Source: Nymphaea colorata
Taxonomy: Eukaryota > Streptophyta > Magnoliopsida > Nymphaeales > Nymphaeaceae
Assembly: GCF_008831285.2 (NCBI RefSeq)
Contig: NC_045141.1
Location: forward strand, 19,836,848-19,900,847
Reading direction: 5' to 3'
Length of the DNA: 64,000 nt
Shown here: piece after piece, positions 11,926-24,348 of the stretch
How positions within the stretch are numbered: position 1 is the stretch's first letter
Layout: each line of letters begins with the position of its first letter
Position numbers and translations under genes: made by a program
The notes under the pieces: generated by a model
Databases searched by the model: none
Seen by the model: only the letters and a program-made list of their open reading frames with translations
Told to the model about the DNA's origin: nothing

Positions 11926-14900
11926 TCTCTCGCCGCATTAATACCAAATTTTTTTGGAACTTGCCGCATCCCGCACCCCGCGCGCATGCGGCATAGCATA
12001 GAATCACCACATAGACCACCATATGCGAGAACCTATGTCACCTGAATGCGGGGTGCCGGTGCGGCACATCTCAAAAAAATTAGGTGCGGCAGTGCGGTGA
12101 AGATATTTTATTAATATTAATATTAATATTATTATTATTATTAATTTTTCGTAGAAAATGAATAACACAATTAAAATTATACATTTTTATGATAGTGGGA
12201 AAAAATCAAAAAAGAAATGTTTGAAAAAAAGGCAAACAGATCGTTTTATGAAAGCCACCATTCTTTAGTCCTGTATCGTTTTTTTTTTAAAGAGTAAAGA
12301 GAACATATAATATATCTATAGATGTATTCAATTAGATGCAACGGCCGACGGGGATTTGATTTTGTGGATTTTTAATCTGGTTTTATCCCGAAATCAGATC
12401 CAGATCCAAACCATACACGCAGTTGGTTTGGATTTGGTTTCGACTCGGAACTTGATCCAACTCCCCTGGGTGCGGTTTGGGTGCGAGCCTTATCATCGGG
12501 TGCGGATTGGGTGCGCACCTGGAGCGCACCAACCCGCACCCGCAACGCGTCGGTGCGGGTGCGAGCTCCTGGGAAACGCACCCAGGTGACATTGGCGAGA
12601 ACAATGCAAATTTACTGTGGGACAGATGTTCAAAAAGTCTAAGTCAACAGTGTTAAGATGACAACAAAAATGGCCAGGACTCGAGAATATGGGCTTCAAT
12701 ACAACATGCCACTAAAAGAGTTGTAACCCACCATCGCCAAAACAACAATCAACAAGAACCACACCAATCTGTTTTGAGGAAGAGACAATATATTCAAAAC
12801 ATTTAAAGGATAGCAGACCGTTTTGTCTGTCGCCACTCGAAACATTCCAGGGAGAGAAATTCCTGCACCACCTCCCATGGTAATTCCATCTAATAGAGCC
12901 ACCTGCCCAAGAGGAAAAAAAGATCCATTAATAAATAGTACACTATCATGTGAGAAACAATACACGAGCAGTTGTCAGCCATAAGAAGATGAAAGCATCG
13001 CATGAAATGATGAAACACACCAATAAAGCAGCAAAAATAACACTTCTGTCTATTTTTAAGATCATTCTTCTTTTGTTTAGTTTTTGTCAATTGTGAATAC
13101 AAACTAATACGGACAATATTATTTCACAGAAGTTGGGCTAGTATCCAAGAAATTAAAAAATGAGGCCAATTTTGGGATTATGGCTAAAAAATGTGCCCCT
13201 AAATGAGAATTTCCCCCTCTCTATTCCATATTTTTATCTGTATTCTTTTCTAATTTTACCTTTCTAATTGAATGATCATTCAGAAGACCTTTTCCATATT
13301 CAATAAGATAAACCCATACTCCAAACATTCTTCACATGTTTCGACAAATTTACATTTGACAACAGAGAAGCACCAGTAAGCCAAAGAATGGAATCAAAGG
13401 GTAAATTTGGACTCCCTTGGCATCTCAGACCATATCCAAAGAGACAACAATAAAAACAAGCATCAAATCTCATCTGGTTCTGATCTGTACCATGGGCACT
13501 TGGCTAACCCATCCTTATTATGCATAGTTGAAATAAAGGAATTAGCTTCTAGTCAATTTTTTCCAATAAGAAACCCAGCCTCTCTTATCTACACAGCCTT
13601 GTAGATAAATGAAACAACAAAAATAAAGAAACAAACGTCACCAAGAGAAGTAACCTATCACATTTTTATCAACAGTTCTCTTACCATGTGTCTCTACTCT
13701 CTTGGTAGACACATTTCATATGGAGAACACCAAATGGTTATCTGTACCAATATATAACCAGCATAATCATATAGATCAGATTTGAAACCCTTCACTACAA
13801 ATTTGCAAAATCTAGCATCACTGAGAAAAGAAATTGATGAAAGAGGGTAAGAAAATATGGAACAAATTTAACGCAATACACCGCACTGCCATGTTCATTC
13901 AAAGAAAAAGACAAAAAACAGCCATAGTAAAAGTATCATCAAACATATAAAGGTAGTTTTTTTTATCAATATCAATAATTTATTTTCTGTTAATAACTCA
14001 AAATTTCCTTGGTTTGATCACAGTTTTGAATGTGCTATTTGTCATACTATTGCTACTGAGTAGAACTCCTATGCTTTCATGTGTGTGTGTGTGTGTGTGT
14101 GTGTCAGTTTGCATGTAAGTGGGTCTTTTTCCAATATATGGAATGAAAAGTAAGTCGTGTGGCTTAAGGCAACAACAAGCATGCTCAATGCTAAATAATG
14201 GATATAAATTAGCCAACTCATAATCACTTCCCTGTGGTCTCATTGAACATCAAATGAATTTATGAGCAATATAGAAAAAATATTACTCACATGTGGCTTC
14301 ATGTACGTTCCCAGCAGGTAGATGAAACTATATAACTTATCAAAGAACTCCTTACAGGCATCAAATTTTCCTACACAATATAAGCACGAGTTTGAAACAT
14401 TGTGATGGCAAGAAAGGGCAAGAGAACATCCAAATCAGGCCAAGCACAATTAGATAATAAGGTAGGTTAATACCTTAAAATTTCCAAATGGACATAAAAT
14501 GAAAGTACGAAAACATCATTCAAAAGGAAAAGAAAAGGAGAAAAAGGAAACAGGATTAAATAGAGTATTGCTTTCAAAAAAGTGGTGCAAAAACAAATAG
14601 ATTTCTTGAATACAAATTCCATTTTCTTGCTTCCTTGGTGGTTCGGATAAATAGCTTGGAGACCAAAACATAGAGGTCCAGCAAGCTTCCTCTATCATCT
14701 ATTTTGATGAATAGGTATAGTTTCTCAATTTAGAGAAGTAAGTTCTCTTGCTAAAGTTGGAATTTTTTATGGTAAAATATAGACATTAAAGTTTAATTTA
14801 TTTTATATCAGGAGCAGTTAAGGTTTTTAAATTTTGGTAGTTTTTGGTAAAAAAATATGCATGTTATCCATAGAATATGCCCTCACACTATGGTAAAATA

Positions 14901-17398
14901 TAGACATTAAAGTTTAATTTATTTTATAGCAGGAGCAGTTAAGGTTTTTAAATTTTGGTAGTTTTTGGTAAAAAAATATGCATGTTATCCATAGAATATG
15001 CCCTCACACTATCGTATTACCAATCTTTTATGCAATTCATGGTCATTTGAATGTGAAGTTGTAATTTCATATTCCAACTAATTTCATTTTCTTATGCAAT
15101 GTATTGGTCCATCTAAACAAATTGATACTTTGTCTTACATATCTTATTACAAAAGCAGGTCATACAAGTCAAGATATGCATTTTAAAGCAGGCTCATCAG
15201 TTTAACTTTAGATTTCTAAGTGTATGCACTTGTTGAGCAGTTGTATTCTTAACTGGTATTGATCTGATGCACTTTGATCCTATAACACTTGCCAAGCCAC
15301 ATAATAAGTCTACGTGATATTTTGTAAAGCCCTTACGAGAAAATTGTATGCCCGAACAATGTCAGAGAAAAAAAGTTATTATCAATTTCTTTACAAGGGA
15401 AAATATGGAATAAAACAATGTCATTGAAGAAATAGTTCAAAGGTACTGACTTAAACAAATCATGCTGACATATATGAATACTAAGATACCAAAGTTTTAA
15501 AAAAGTAAACATTGTGGCAAGATCATAGTAATATTGAAAATAAGTGATCAGGTGTCATTCAAAATTGGTTCTATTTTCAGAGTCTTGAATCTTGATATTT
15601 AGTTTCAAAAACAATGTCATTGAAGAAATAGTTCAAAAGTACTGACTTAAACAAATCATGGTGAACTTAAGCACATATATGAATACTCAGATATGAAAGT
15701 TTTAAAAAAGTAAACATTGTGGCAAGATCATAGTAATACTGAAAATAAATGATCAGATGTCATTTAAAATTGGCTCTATTTTCAGAGTCTTGGATTTTGA
15801 TATTTAGTTTCAAAAACACTATTAGCACTTACTAATATACTTGTAGCCATGGATGGCTTTTAAAATTCATAGTTTGAATAAAATTATTTCAATTACTGTT
15901 TCCTCCAGTATATGAGATACAGTTACTAGAATCTCCCATAAGTACTCCCAGTAGCATGATTTGCAAGAATGAACTCCATAGTTACCCAAACAGGGGAGGA
16001 GTGGGGAAACACATTTAACAATTGACATTAGTCAGTGATGTGAAACTTGATCCTCAACGGCTCCCTTCTTAATGGTTTTAGTTAATTTCTAAGACATTTC
16101 TTCCATGTTTCTACATTTTATATTAGTATATGTCATGTTTTCTTGTTACCATCATAAGGGTTTAAACTTGCTTCTTTGTTGTGATTGGAATTCACTTTCT
16201 AAATTATAACGCTGTTCTATAGTTGTTCCTAACGTGCTTTCTACTTATTGCCACGTCCTTTACTTCACTACTACAACCATTTGACACAGGCCTCAGAGCA
16301 TCTTTCACTTACACCCCCATTTGACTTCTCGTATCACATCCCATGCCCATTTCTACATTCTTGATGCTTGAAACCCACGGCCTCAAAACAAATCTGTGGA
16401 GTAGCCCATTTAAAAATCTCTTGCTACAAAGCAAGAAACAGAAATAGATACTATCGTGACATTTAAAATTAAGCATGACCCAGAGGAAGGAAATGTGCGG
16501 TATAAAATCAATATTTGCCCCAGAATCTTATGTGGGCAATAGTTTAAGAAAGATGAAGAATACCTTCACCCACTAATCGATAAAGGCTGACAATATCTCC
16601 ACCAGCAGAAAATGCCCTCCCATTGCCCTTCATATACGCAAGAAACAAGCGGATCAATACACGAAACCACGCTTCCAATGTAATTACCATCTGTTTAGAT
16701 GAGAACTAACTACGAAAACAAGGCCCCAAGCGTTGAAGATTCCAACAGTCGAAAGCAAGTACCAACCACGATAATAACATCTGTTAAACGCAAGTAAAGG
16801 GGCCAAATCGAGACATGACTGATAAGCATTGAGGCCCCAGAAAGAGAGCCAAGCATACCTTCATCACAACGAAACCAATATCAGGGTTGTCTTCCCAGGC
16901 CTCGTACAGCTTTTTGAGCCTAACACCCTGAATAAGACGAACCAAAACTGTAATGAACATCATAGACATGTCCAAAAATATTTTCATAAGCACAATTTCT
17001 TTCGTCCATAGAACCAAAGAAATAAGAATGTAACAGCGAACTGCATGATTGTAAGCACGATCCATCACCATTCACAAAGGCCAGAGAAACATAAAAAAAT
17101 TCTCTCGGTAGTATATACCATGTTAGTAGTTAGGGCGTTGAGAGACGAAGGCCTATTGAGAACTGCTGTCCGAGAATAAGATCTTCCCTCAACCAAGACC
17201 TACCATTGAGAATAGAAATAGATGCCTATAAATGTTCAGAGTAGAATGTTAGAGAGAGCAAGAGAGAGAGAGTGTGTGTGTGTGTACTTGGTCATCGAGA
17301 TTTCCATCCTTGGCTTGATTGGGAGGAGAAGAGAGGCGCCTGCATTGAGAGAAGAGAGGAGGTATCCTCCTCCTTGTTGAGGCAATGCACCTTTGCAT
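7163..17398 (-). CDS. 3-hydroxyisobutyryl-CoA hydrolase-like protein, mitochondrial (HIBCH/CHY family)
   Basis: Fourteen exons on the minus strand join in phase to 401 aa: 17288-17398, 17119-17199, 16859-16927, 16564-16627, 14291-14370, 12819-12902, 10380-10464, 8900-8985, 8643-8764, 7974-8034, 7741-7839, 7504-7605, 7388-7429 and 7163-7282. The crotonase fold is clear: an oxyanion-hole segment GRAFSAGGDIV, GITMGGGAG, then PETQIGFHPDAGASFYLSHL. Glu169 and Asp177 are eight residues apart, like the catalytic Glu/Asp pair of human HIBCH. The enzyme family releases 3-hydroxyisobutyrate from its CoA ester in valine breakdown. The N-terminus (MQRCIASTRRRIPPLFSQCR) is rich in Arg and Ser and lacks acidic residues, as in mitochondrial presequences. 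The C-terminus (REAFV) has no peroxisomal signal. The start is the first in-frame ATG. Exon 6 has a weak donor (GTCTGC). Introns 6 and 7 carry repeats. Confidence 0.96.
9055..9110. repeat. Exact 28-bp tandem duplication
   Basis: A 28-base unit containing GACTGCCCCTTTGGCTACAG occurs twice head to tail inside intron 7 of the hydrolase gene. The two copies look identical, so the event is recent. Confidence 0.9.
9810..10140 (+). repeat. Dispersed A-rich repeat, copy 1 (in hydrolase intron 7)
   Basis: About 330 bases are strongly A-rich on one strand for the first two thirds. They share a long diverged match, in the opposite orientation, with 48840-49110. Shared landmarks in order are GTTTTTCTC, a run of A, TCTGGTAA, AAAATGTAAAAAAC, CCTTTTTTC and AAAACGTG. 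I see no coding capacity and no clear terminal repeats or target duplication. It may be a non-autonomous transposable element. Confidence 0.7.
11583..11996 (+). mobile_element. hAT-like non-autonomous element A (414 bp, TSD CATAGAAT)
   Basis: Perfect 8-base direct repeats CATAGAAT flank this element at 11575-11582 and 11997-12004. It starts CTAAGTCACACTGGTGCG and its other end reads CTATGCCGCATGCG on the opposite strand, giving short imperfect CTAAG/CTATG termini. The subterminal region iterates GTGCGG and GCGGATGCGGGTGCGG. Toward the right end is a (TATG)n(TA)n microsatellite followed by the tail module CTCTCGCCGC, a run of T, then GCACCCC. It lies in intron 6 of the hydrolase gene. The 8-base duplication and CTAAG-type ends fit hAT elements. 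No transposase is encoded. Confidence 0.8.
11868..11925. repeat. (TATG)n(TA)n microsatellite
   Basis: A tetranucleotide TATG tract passes directly into a TA tract inside hAT-like element A. It lies immediately before the conserved tail module. Confidence 0.9.
12033..12594 (-). mobile_element. hAT-like non-autonomous element B (562 bp, TSD GCGAGAAC)
   Basis: Perfect 8-base duplications GCGAGAAC lie at 12025-12032 and 12595-12602. The terminal inverted repeats are CTATGTCACCTG on the left and CAATGTCACCTG read inward from the right, with 11 of 12 bases matching. The right-hand subterminal region is dense in GGTGCGGGTGCG-type repeats. The tail module (GGTGCCGGTGCGGCACATCT and its neighbours) lies near the left end, followed by a run of ATT/TAT triplets. 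It sits 36 bases from element A, in opposite orientation, in the same hydrolase intron. No protein is encoded. Confidence 0.88.
14083..14104. repeat. (GT)n microsatellite
   Basis: A pure GT run of about 11 units lies in intron 5 of the hydrolase gene. Confidence 0.85.
14768..15009. repeat. 121-bp tandem duplication, nearly perfect
   Basis: Two adjacent 121-base copies (14768-14888 and 14889-15009) differ by one substitution that I can see (ATATCAGG versus ATAGCAGG). They lie in intron 4 of the hydrolase gene. The near identity marks a recent duplication. Confidence 0.95.
15413..15815. repeat. About 196-bp tandem duplication, diverged
   Basis: Two adjacent copies begin AAACAATGTCATTGAAGAAA at 15413 and 15609. 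They differ by scattered substitutions and a small insertion near 15660. This is the second tandem duplication in hydrolase intron 4, older than the 121-base one. Confidence 0.9.
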
Positions 17399-19059
17399 CC
17401 CGCCGTCACCGTTCCCTCTTTGCGCCTTCGTCAAGTGTACCGTTTGTTCTGGAGCTGAGCGTCTCTTTTCTGCTCTGATCGCTCGCTCTTCTGCGTACTG
17501 CAAATATCAAGGTTTTCGGGTCCGGGTATGAGTTCGGATCAACCGGTTCAGAAAAGAGTTTTGGGTCTTTGAAAAACAGGGGGAAATATAGAAAAGAAAG
17601 AGGAAAAATAATGGAAACGAATTAACGCTGGAAAATGAATATAATCATCGAAAACTAGTGAAAACAAATTTTTATATTTTTCTAAGACACATTTTTTTTC
17701 CTTTGTCCCTTTACATTTTGAAAGGATTGAGCATACACATCCCATTTTTTTTCCTTTGCTCTCCTTTTTTTTCCCGTTTCATATTCAAACACAATAAACT
17801 CTTTTTTTTTATTGGTCTTTAGGCATACATCTAAAAAGGAAATAATACAAGAAAATAAAAAGTAACTAAAATAATTAATGTTGGAAAATGAAGGGAAAAA
17901 ATGCATGAAACTACCAAAAACTAATGAAAGCAAATGTGTAAATTGAGTGTATATAATATTTATTATAGTGTCCGAGAAAATGAGAGCTCCATTTTTATGG
18001 TATATCAGTGTATTTTGCTAAGATTGTTAGATGTGTTTTGATATGTGTTGGATTTGTTGCATTGTATTGATGTTCTTGCAATTAAATGAATAATCAGAAA
18101 TTAAATGATAACAAAGAGGATAATTTAAAATTAATGAAAACAGAGTTTAGATTAAAGCCCCTTATAATCTCCAGTCAGTCTTACCAGGACAGGAGCAGAC
18201 AACAGGTTCATTGAGGCCTTTATGGGTCAGTTGACGGCCTTGCCAGTCCAATCCTAATAAATTAAAAAACAGTCATTCATTAGCAACAGTTTATAACAAT
18301 AACGGTATATAACATTTTTGAAGATAATTCATGGTAAATTTAATGCTAAATTTTTAATTTTTAGTAATCCAACAACAGCTAGCACATGGCAGCATAGATT
18401 CAACATGATGAAAGATTGTGAAAAGAACACGGATAAAAAGACGATGGACATTTTCGACATTTATATTAGTTTACACATTTTTTTCATTGTTTTTCTTTCA
18501 ATCATTCAACACTGTAAATTATCATAAGGAAACTATGTGACTTTTGGTAGCCAGAGTCATCGTTTACTCATTCATTATATTCAAACTGTTTTTGTTACTG
18601 AGCCAAAGCTTACCTATATAAATAGATAAACTCGTATTATCATTGGAAATAGCCAACTTTTAAGTGATATATATATATAAGTATGGTAAGTACCAGATCA
18701 CCCACTTAGGTAAGAGATAAAAACCTGACCTCTTAAATTCATGTTAAAACAGTGTTTTAAACAAAATCCAAACCTTCTAATGAATTTATAAACACTAATT
18801 TAATATAAATCAAGCTTTAGTTCAAGTCAATCTTGTAAAGAAAAGGAGCTTTATACTACTAAAATTTTGATGTTATAAGACACGCTCGTTTTTTTTACTA
18901 TTAAAAAAACATTATCTAAGTAAGGAAACAACTAACTTGATAGATGCTTCTCGTCAAATCACTCATAAGATAATATCTATAGTGTGAGATTTCAAATAAT
19001 AATTGATTTCAATAAGTCTAGTTTTTGTCTCTTAACCAAGTGGTCTGGTTTTTGTGAAC

Positions 19060-19063
<4 letters not shown>

Positions 19064-19152
<89 letters not shown>

Positions 19153-19196
19153 TAAAGAGAAAGAAAGAGAGAGAGGGGGGGCACGAGGTCAAATAT

Positions 19197-19242
<46 letters not shown>
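19064..19242. repeat. Compound (TA)n-(GA)n microsatellite
   Basis: A TA run of about 32 units (19064-19127) passes into GA repeats, a short interruption with a G run, and a second GA run at about 19205-19241. Apparent reading frames across it are low-complexity artefacts. Confidence 0.95.
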
Positions 19243-19244
<2 letters not shown>

Positions 19245-19245
<1 letters not shown>

Positions 19246-19480
19246 AACACCACAAGAAAGAGCAACACCCATAGATAAGTGACGCACCCCATATTGTGTC
19301 ATATGTTTGAGGTCGTCAGCTATGGTAAGCGCTGTGAGAAGAGAGTGTGAGAGTGAATGGAACCGAGACCCATCACTTTGCTTCGCTTTGAAAGTTGTAG
19401 CGCCCACGGGAATCAAACTCTTACTCATGTGCTGCTAGCGCAACTAGCTACATTGTACACCATTCGCTATGTGCATGAGT
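19245..19480 (-). mobile_element. Possible tRNA-derived SINE
   Basis: On the minus strand, TAGCTAGTTGC (19440-19450) resembles an RNA polymerase III A box with one base missing. GTTTGATTCCC (19408-19418) resembles a B box at about tRNA spacing. The non-tRNA body then runs into the GA microsatellite, which could be its tail. No target duplication was found. Confidence 0.3.
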
Positions 19481-21059
19481 ACGAGAGAGTGGTGATTAAA
19501 TACTGAACGTGTGTTTGGGAAAACGATCGAACAAGACTAATTCGTCACTCACATGAGAGTTATACGGTAAGCGATAAATGCGGAAACCACTTGATCAATG
19601 TGGCTCCTATGTTTCGTTCAACCAAACTTAAAAGTAAAACGGCTACTTTTTCTCATTAATTGGCCGTTTCCATTCTTAAACATGTGAAGAATTGGATTTC
19701 TCTGCCCTGCCATAGTCAAAGTCTATTGATCCCCAGACAAAACGTCATCACTTAATTTAATCTGCATGGTCTTTCCACATGTGAATCTGACATGCTTGTT
19801 CTTCGTTGTTGAAGTCACTTCATCTTAGTCTAGTCAAAGCACACAACCTTCCTACTTGTCACACTGAAAAATCTTTTGCTGATGAAAAGATGTCGAAGAG
19901 ACTTGTTCTCTTATAGGGTTGTTTGGCAACAACGACAATATGTGACTATTTTATGCATCTATCTTTAAAAGTTGAGATAGGTTCATAAAGTCCTTCATGA
20001 ATTTGCTATAATTTTCAAAATGTTTCACAAAATCTTTGACATAGAACACTAACATACTGTCAAACAATCCCTACATTTATATGTTCATGCTTGCTGCTTA
20101 AAAAAAAAATACATAAGAAATGTGCTTCAAATTGTTGATTTGTTATGAGAGAAAACTTAGAAATTATATTAACAGTTCATTATCTAATGAATCTTTCTAA
20201 ACATTTTATTCAATAGTTGTCAATCTGTTCCTATATTCTTTACTTGGTGGAGACCACAAGCACATGACCGTGTTTCTAGTTTCTACTGGATTGGAGAATC
20301 GGCCCAAGTAGCTAGCATCTCCTCTCCTCAAATGCGGGGTGGATTGCACGAAGATAGACAGAGACTCCACCTTGAATTGCGGTTTTTGAGAGCTCAACCT
20401 TACTTGCACTGTCTAATTTAGCGAATGTACAGAGCACTTAGTCAATGTCACGGTAGTATTGTTCTACGTAGTGCCAAAAAGATGTCTCTCCTTATTGCAG
20501 CACACATACAAAACCAAGTATATTGTTTAATGCAAATTGGCTTGTTGCTTGGTCCTTAATAAATTAAAGCCATGAGAAAGTATCTATGCTTCCGGTCAAT
20601 CGATCACACTTGTGAAGTGGGCTTCACGTTACTTTGACCAGTCAATTTTTCGCCGGGCTTGGACCAATTGCTCATCGCCTCGTCACGTAATGATAAAACC
20701 CATTCGATTCATCGTGCTATGTGTCGCTCACTTCCTATTTTGTTATCTTCTCAATAGCTTTAAAGTTGTAACTAGCATTTTTTTTATACATCTTCGTCTT
20801 CTAAATCACGGTAAAAAAATGAGGACTGGGCCAAGAAAAGCTGGGGCCGCAAACTGATCAAAATAAGATAAACAAATAGGATTGCGATTCAAATTTGGAA
20901 TTAGTTAGTGCTTTAATTTGGATGAAAGGTCTTGTTGGGTTGAATTATTTTTGGATCATATGATTCATATCAAAATCTAATAATCTCTTAACGTAGCATT
21001 ATAGAAGTCAGTCCTGTCTTGAAAATTATAAGAGATTTTCAAGACTTGTAAAAATGGTT

Positions 21060-21450
21060 GTTAAATAGTTAATTGTTTTGGTTTATAGTTTTTTTTAGTT
21101 AAAACCAAAGCTGTTATGGGGTGGGTTGGGATCCGCTGAACTAGGAGCCTTAGCTAAGAAGTGGATCGAATTGTTACAATGGGTTCAGAACACGGTTCAA
21201 CACTCGGACTTGGAGTTCACGCATGGATGTGTGTGTCTTAAGGGGGGTGGAATGTGACACTTCAAAAAAGTTTAGTTTCTTATTTAAGATGATGAGAGAT
21301 CTTCATTGGCATATAAAAAGAATTATTAAGTGATTAGTTGTCCTTATTCCTTATTTTTTTAAGGGTTAAAACCAAAACTGCTAAGAGGTAAGGTTGAGAT
21401 CTACTGAACCAGAGCTCAAGCTCAGGAACAGGCCGAATCATTACACTTAA
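21060..21450. repeat. Degenerate direct repeat, about 270-bp spacing
   Basis: Two segments (about 21098-21190 and 21365-21450) share AAAACCAAA, GAT(C/T)(C/T)(G/A)CTGAAC and a GAATTGTTAC or GAATCATTAC end. Between them lies TTAAGGGGGGTGGAATG, which resembles a purine tract next to a retroelement end. It is probably a decayed transposable element. Confidence 0.45.
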
Positions 21451-23331
21451 CCCCCATCTTGTATTGAGAAATAATTTGTTTAACTATATCATTTGACCAA
21501 TTCAAATTAAATTGATCCTTGGTTCAAACTTTAATTAATCAACGCAGAGCGCGAGATTAATAAAAAAAGAATTATTCTTTTCTCTATCCTTATTTTGGTT
21601 TGTTTTCAAAACAAATAAATAAATAATAATCGTTGGCACATACGAAGTGGGAATAATAACTAGTATAGTTACGGTCTTTTCCACCAAACCAGCGATCCAG
21701 CAAATGAATGGTAGTTCAATTCTGACTTCTGAGTGTCTATGGTCTTGGAGCACCACTATTGATTTTTTTCTGGGCTCGCCATTGATTCTCGTAGTTCTAT
21801 TATGTTGATATTAATCACTAATGTTCAAATCATAAGTTTTTATGTATAGGGATAATTACATGTCTCATCACTCACGACCAAGAATATTTTAAATTTTTTG
21901 CTTACATAAGTTTCCTAGTTGCTACTCTGCAGTTTGAATACATTACGACCAAGCTGGAAAGACTCCAAGCTGCTACCAGCAGTAGAGAAGCTCTGGAATG
22001 ATCACTCATGGAAGTGATAAAGAAAATTAAGATGAGAACGGATTACTGTATTGAATATGACCGTGCAGCTATACAGCCAATAGAAGATAATCATATTTAA
22101 TTTGTGGGCTCTCATGGCTCCCCAGAAGAGCCAAGTTGTGGGTCCAATCTAGATGAATTTGGTTGCAGTTGGATTCAAGCCAGACCAAACGGTTGGTCAA
22201 CATGATGCCCTTATCTCAACCTAAATAAAAGGTACGGGTCACCCTGCCCAGACACGATCCAGATTTTCCTGGAGGAGCATGCTGGATCCAGGTTGGATGC
22301 ATTTGGGTCGTATCCATAGACTGGAAACTGAATGCTTCTCGCGCTTGTTCTCCCAATATTATATATAGAATAGAAATCAAACAAAACAAGAAAACGTGCC
22401 CTTGTAGAATGTTCAACACCAACAAAAATATAGATGAGAATGGAACTATTCCTAGAGCGAATATACTCTTATTATATTTGTGACATTTCTTTGACGGCAT
22501 AGGTCACAATTTATATGTACTATATGTCTACATCTATAAGCAAGAAAACTAATTTCTTTTTTTCTTAAAAGTGACTGTTCATTTTCACCATCCAAAAGAA
22601 ACCTCTTATGTCACTTGCTTACAGGGTTTACAGAACATGCTTCAGAACCTTTTTACGATCAAAGGTATAGTGCATTGGGACAATAAATCAGCATCTCCCG
22701 CAACAAAGGAGATAAACAATAGCATAACCACATGGCGACTTGCGTGTGCAGTTGCCCACACCAATTTCTTAAAAGTTATTTATTTTTAAATGGAAATCTT
22801 AAATATTTATCTTTATATATATAAGTGCCACCCAACAGGCTTGAGTATTTTTAAATAAGTGCCTCTTCAGCCAATTTTTCTAGCTCTACCACTGGAGACA
22901 AAAAGAATATCACCGGATCTCTTTTCAATGGGCTGACTTACATAAAGAGAAACTCTCAAATGCAAAACCCAAAAGCTCTTAAGGAGTGCCTTCAACAGGC
23001 AGGTTGTTAAAAATTCCTTACAGTCAAATTGAAACAACTTTTCTTCATTAATAAGAAAAAGAAAAATGCATTGCACTTATTCTGTCAGAAGGGTCCAACA
23101 TTTTCAGAATTGACATTATATTATACATGAGTACAACCTGAAAGAGTAGGGAGCAGATTGTCTTTGAAGACTTGTTCAATGTCATGATACAGTGGTAGTC
23201 CAGCCTCTCTCATTGAACACCATGGTAAAGAAAAGAGGAAAGTAAAAGCAAGCAATCACTATGCTCAAGTCCATGTTCTACACTTTGTTGGGGAACCATA
23301 AAGCTTACAACATAACTTAAAAAAAAAGCAA

Positions 23332-23335
<4 letters not shown>

Positions 23336-23368
<33 letters not shown>
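23336..23368. repeat. (GA)n microsatellite
   Basis: A GA run of about 16 units lies in the spacer upstream of the LBD gene. Confidence 0.9.
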
Positions 23369-23369
<1 letters not shown>

Positions 23370-24348
23370 AAGTTCATAATTGTAGAAAGCAGTTTCCCAC
23401 ATAAATTTCTTCTATGCAGACAGAGAAAGAAGCTTTTTCCAAGTTGGCAGCAAGTACACAATTTTCCGGAGCCAATGGATTAAGAGTGGCTCCATTCAAG
23501 TCTTTTCAGGTGGGTTCAAATTTTCCAAATCTCAAATCAGTGTGCCTATGGATGTCCAGCTCATGGTCATTTTTATTTATATGAGTTGGTATAAGCCGCG
23601 GATTGAGAGCTCATTAAAAGGGAAAAATATGTTCCCAACTGTTGAGAGAAGCTCTTGAAGAGCCGCCATTGATCGAAAACACTAATTTTTTAATATAATC
23701 TTCCAACCCTGGGTGAGTGAGTGCACCACTGTGTCGAAGGTGCCAAAGCAGTTCTGAACCCTGATACCACAACTTGTGTAGTGAACTTCTAACATGGTTC
23801 GTACCCGGAGTTTCTTCTTCCGCATCGGAATACAAGCAAAGCTCCTCTTACTAGTCAAACGGTAGCGAGACGGCTCTTTCTCATCAGTGTTTTAATTTGT
23901 TGATTTTTTAATCAGCGATTTATAATTTGTAAACTATTCTTATTGTATGAGAAGGAAAAGGAAAATATTATTCATTTCAAGCATAAGCTTCACTTATTTG
24001 ATGCAGAACGTCCACATTTGACGCCTCAAACAGACCAGTCTTTAGTACTGAATGGTATTTGGGTCCGTTTCAACAAGTTGGGCCACCACATATTGACAAG
24101 GGAACAAATCTATATATGTATATATGCAGAAAGAGAGAGAAAGAAGCAAAAGTTTTGGTAATTCATCCGTCGCTTTTGAGGCTCTTTAACAGTGTGAAAT
24201 TTCATGACAAAATTTTTTCAAATGTGTAAGGTCTAAAGAAGAGTTGCCTAATATAAAAAGAATGGTGTATGCCAATAAGGAGACCAACAAAATTTTAAAT
24301 TCATTATACTGGGAACCACACTTCTCAACATCTTTATAAGGCACGGCC

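Larger units (their letters stand above)
17399..24348. other. Gene-poor spacer between hydrolase and LBD genes
   Basis: The two flanking genes diverge across this 6.9-kb stretch, so it must hold both promoters. I see no convincing gene. It contains microsatellites, a decayed duplication around 17620-17940 sharing GGAAAATGAA, a possible SINE near 19250-19480, and a degenerate repeat at 21060-21450. Short frames near 20.2-20.4, 20.6-20.9 and 23.6-23.8 kb have no recognisable product. Confidence 0.5.

Noticed and set aside
17399-17503. In-frame N-terminal extension of the hydrolase
   Set aside because: The frame is open but begins with TTG, not ATG. The first ATG at 17398 already gives a good mitochondrial presequence.
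18984-19292. Open frames with Tyr-Ile and Arg-Glu repeats
   Set aside because: They arise from TA and GA microsatellites, not from coding sequence.
23614-23880. Second possible SINE, with a GGTACGAACC B-box-like motif on the minus strand
   Set aside because: No convincing A box, tail or target duplication could be seen.
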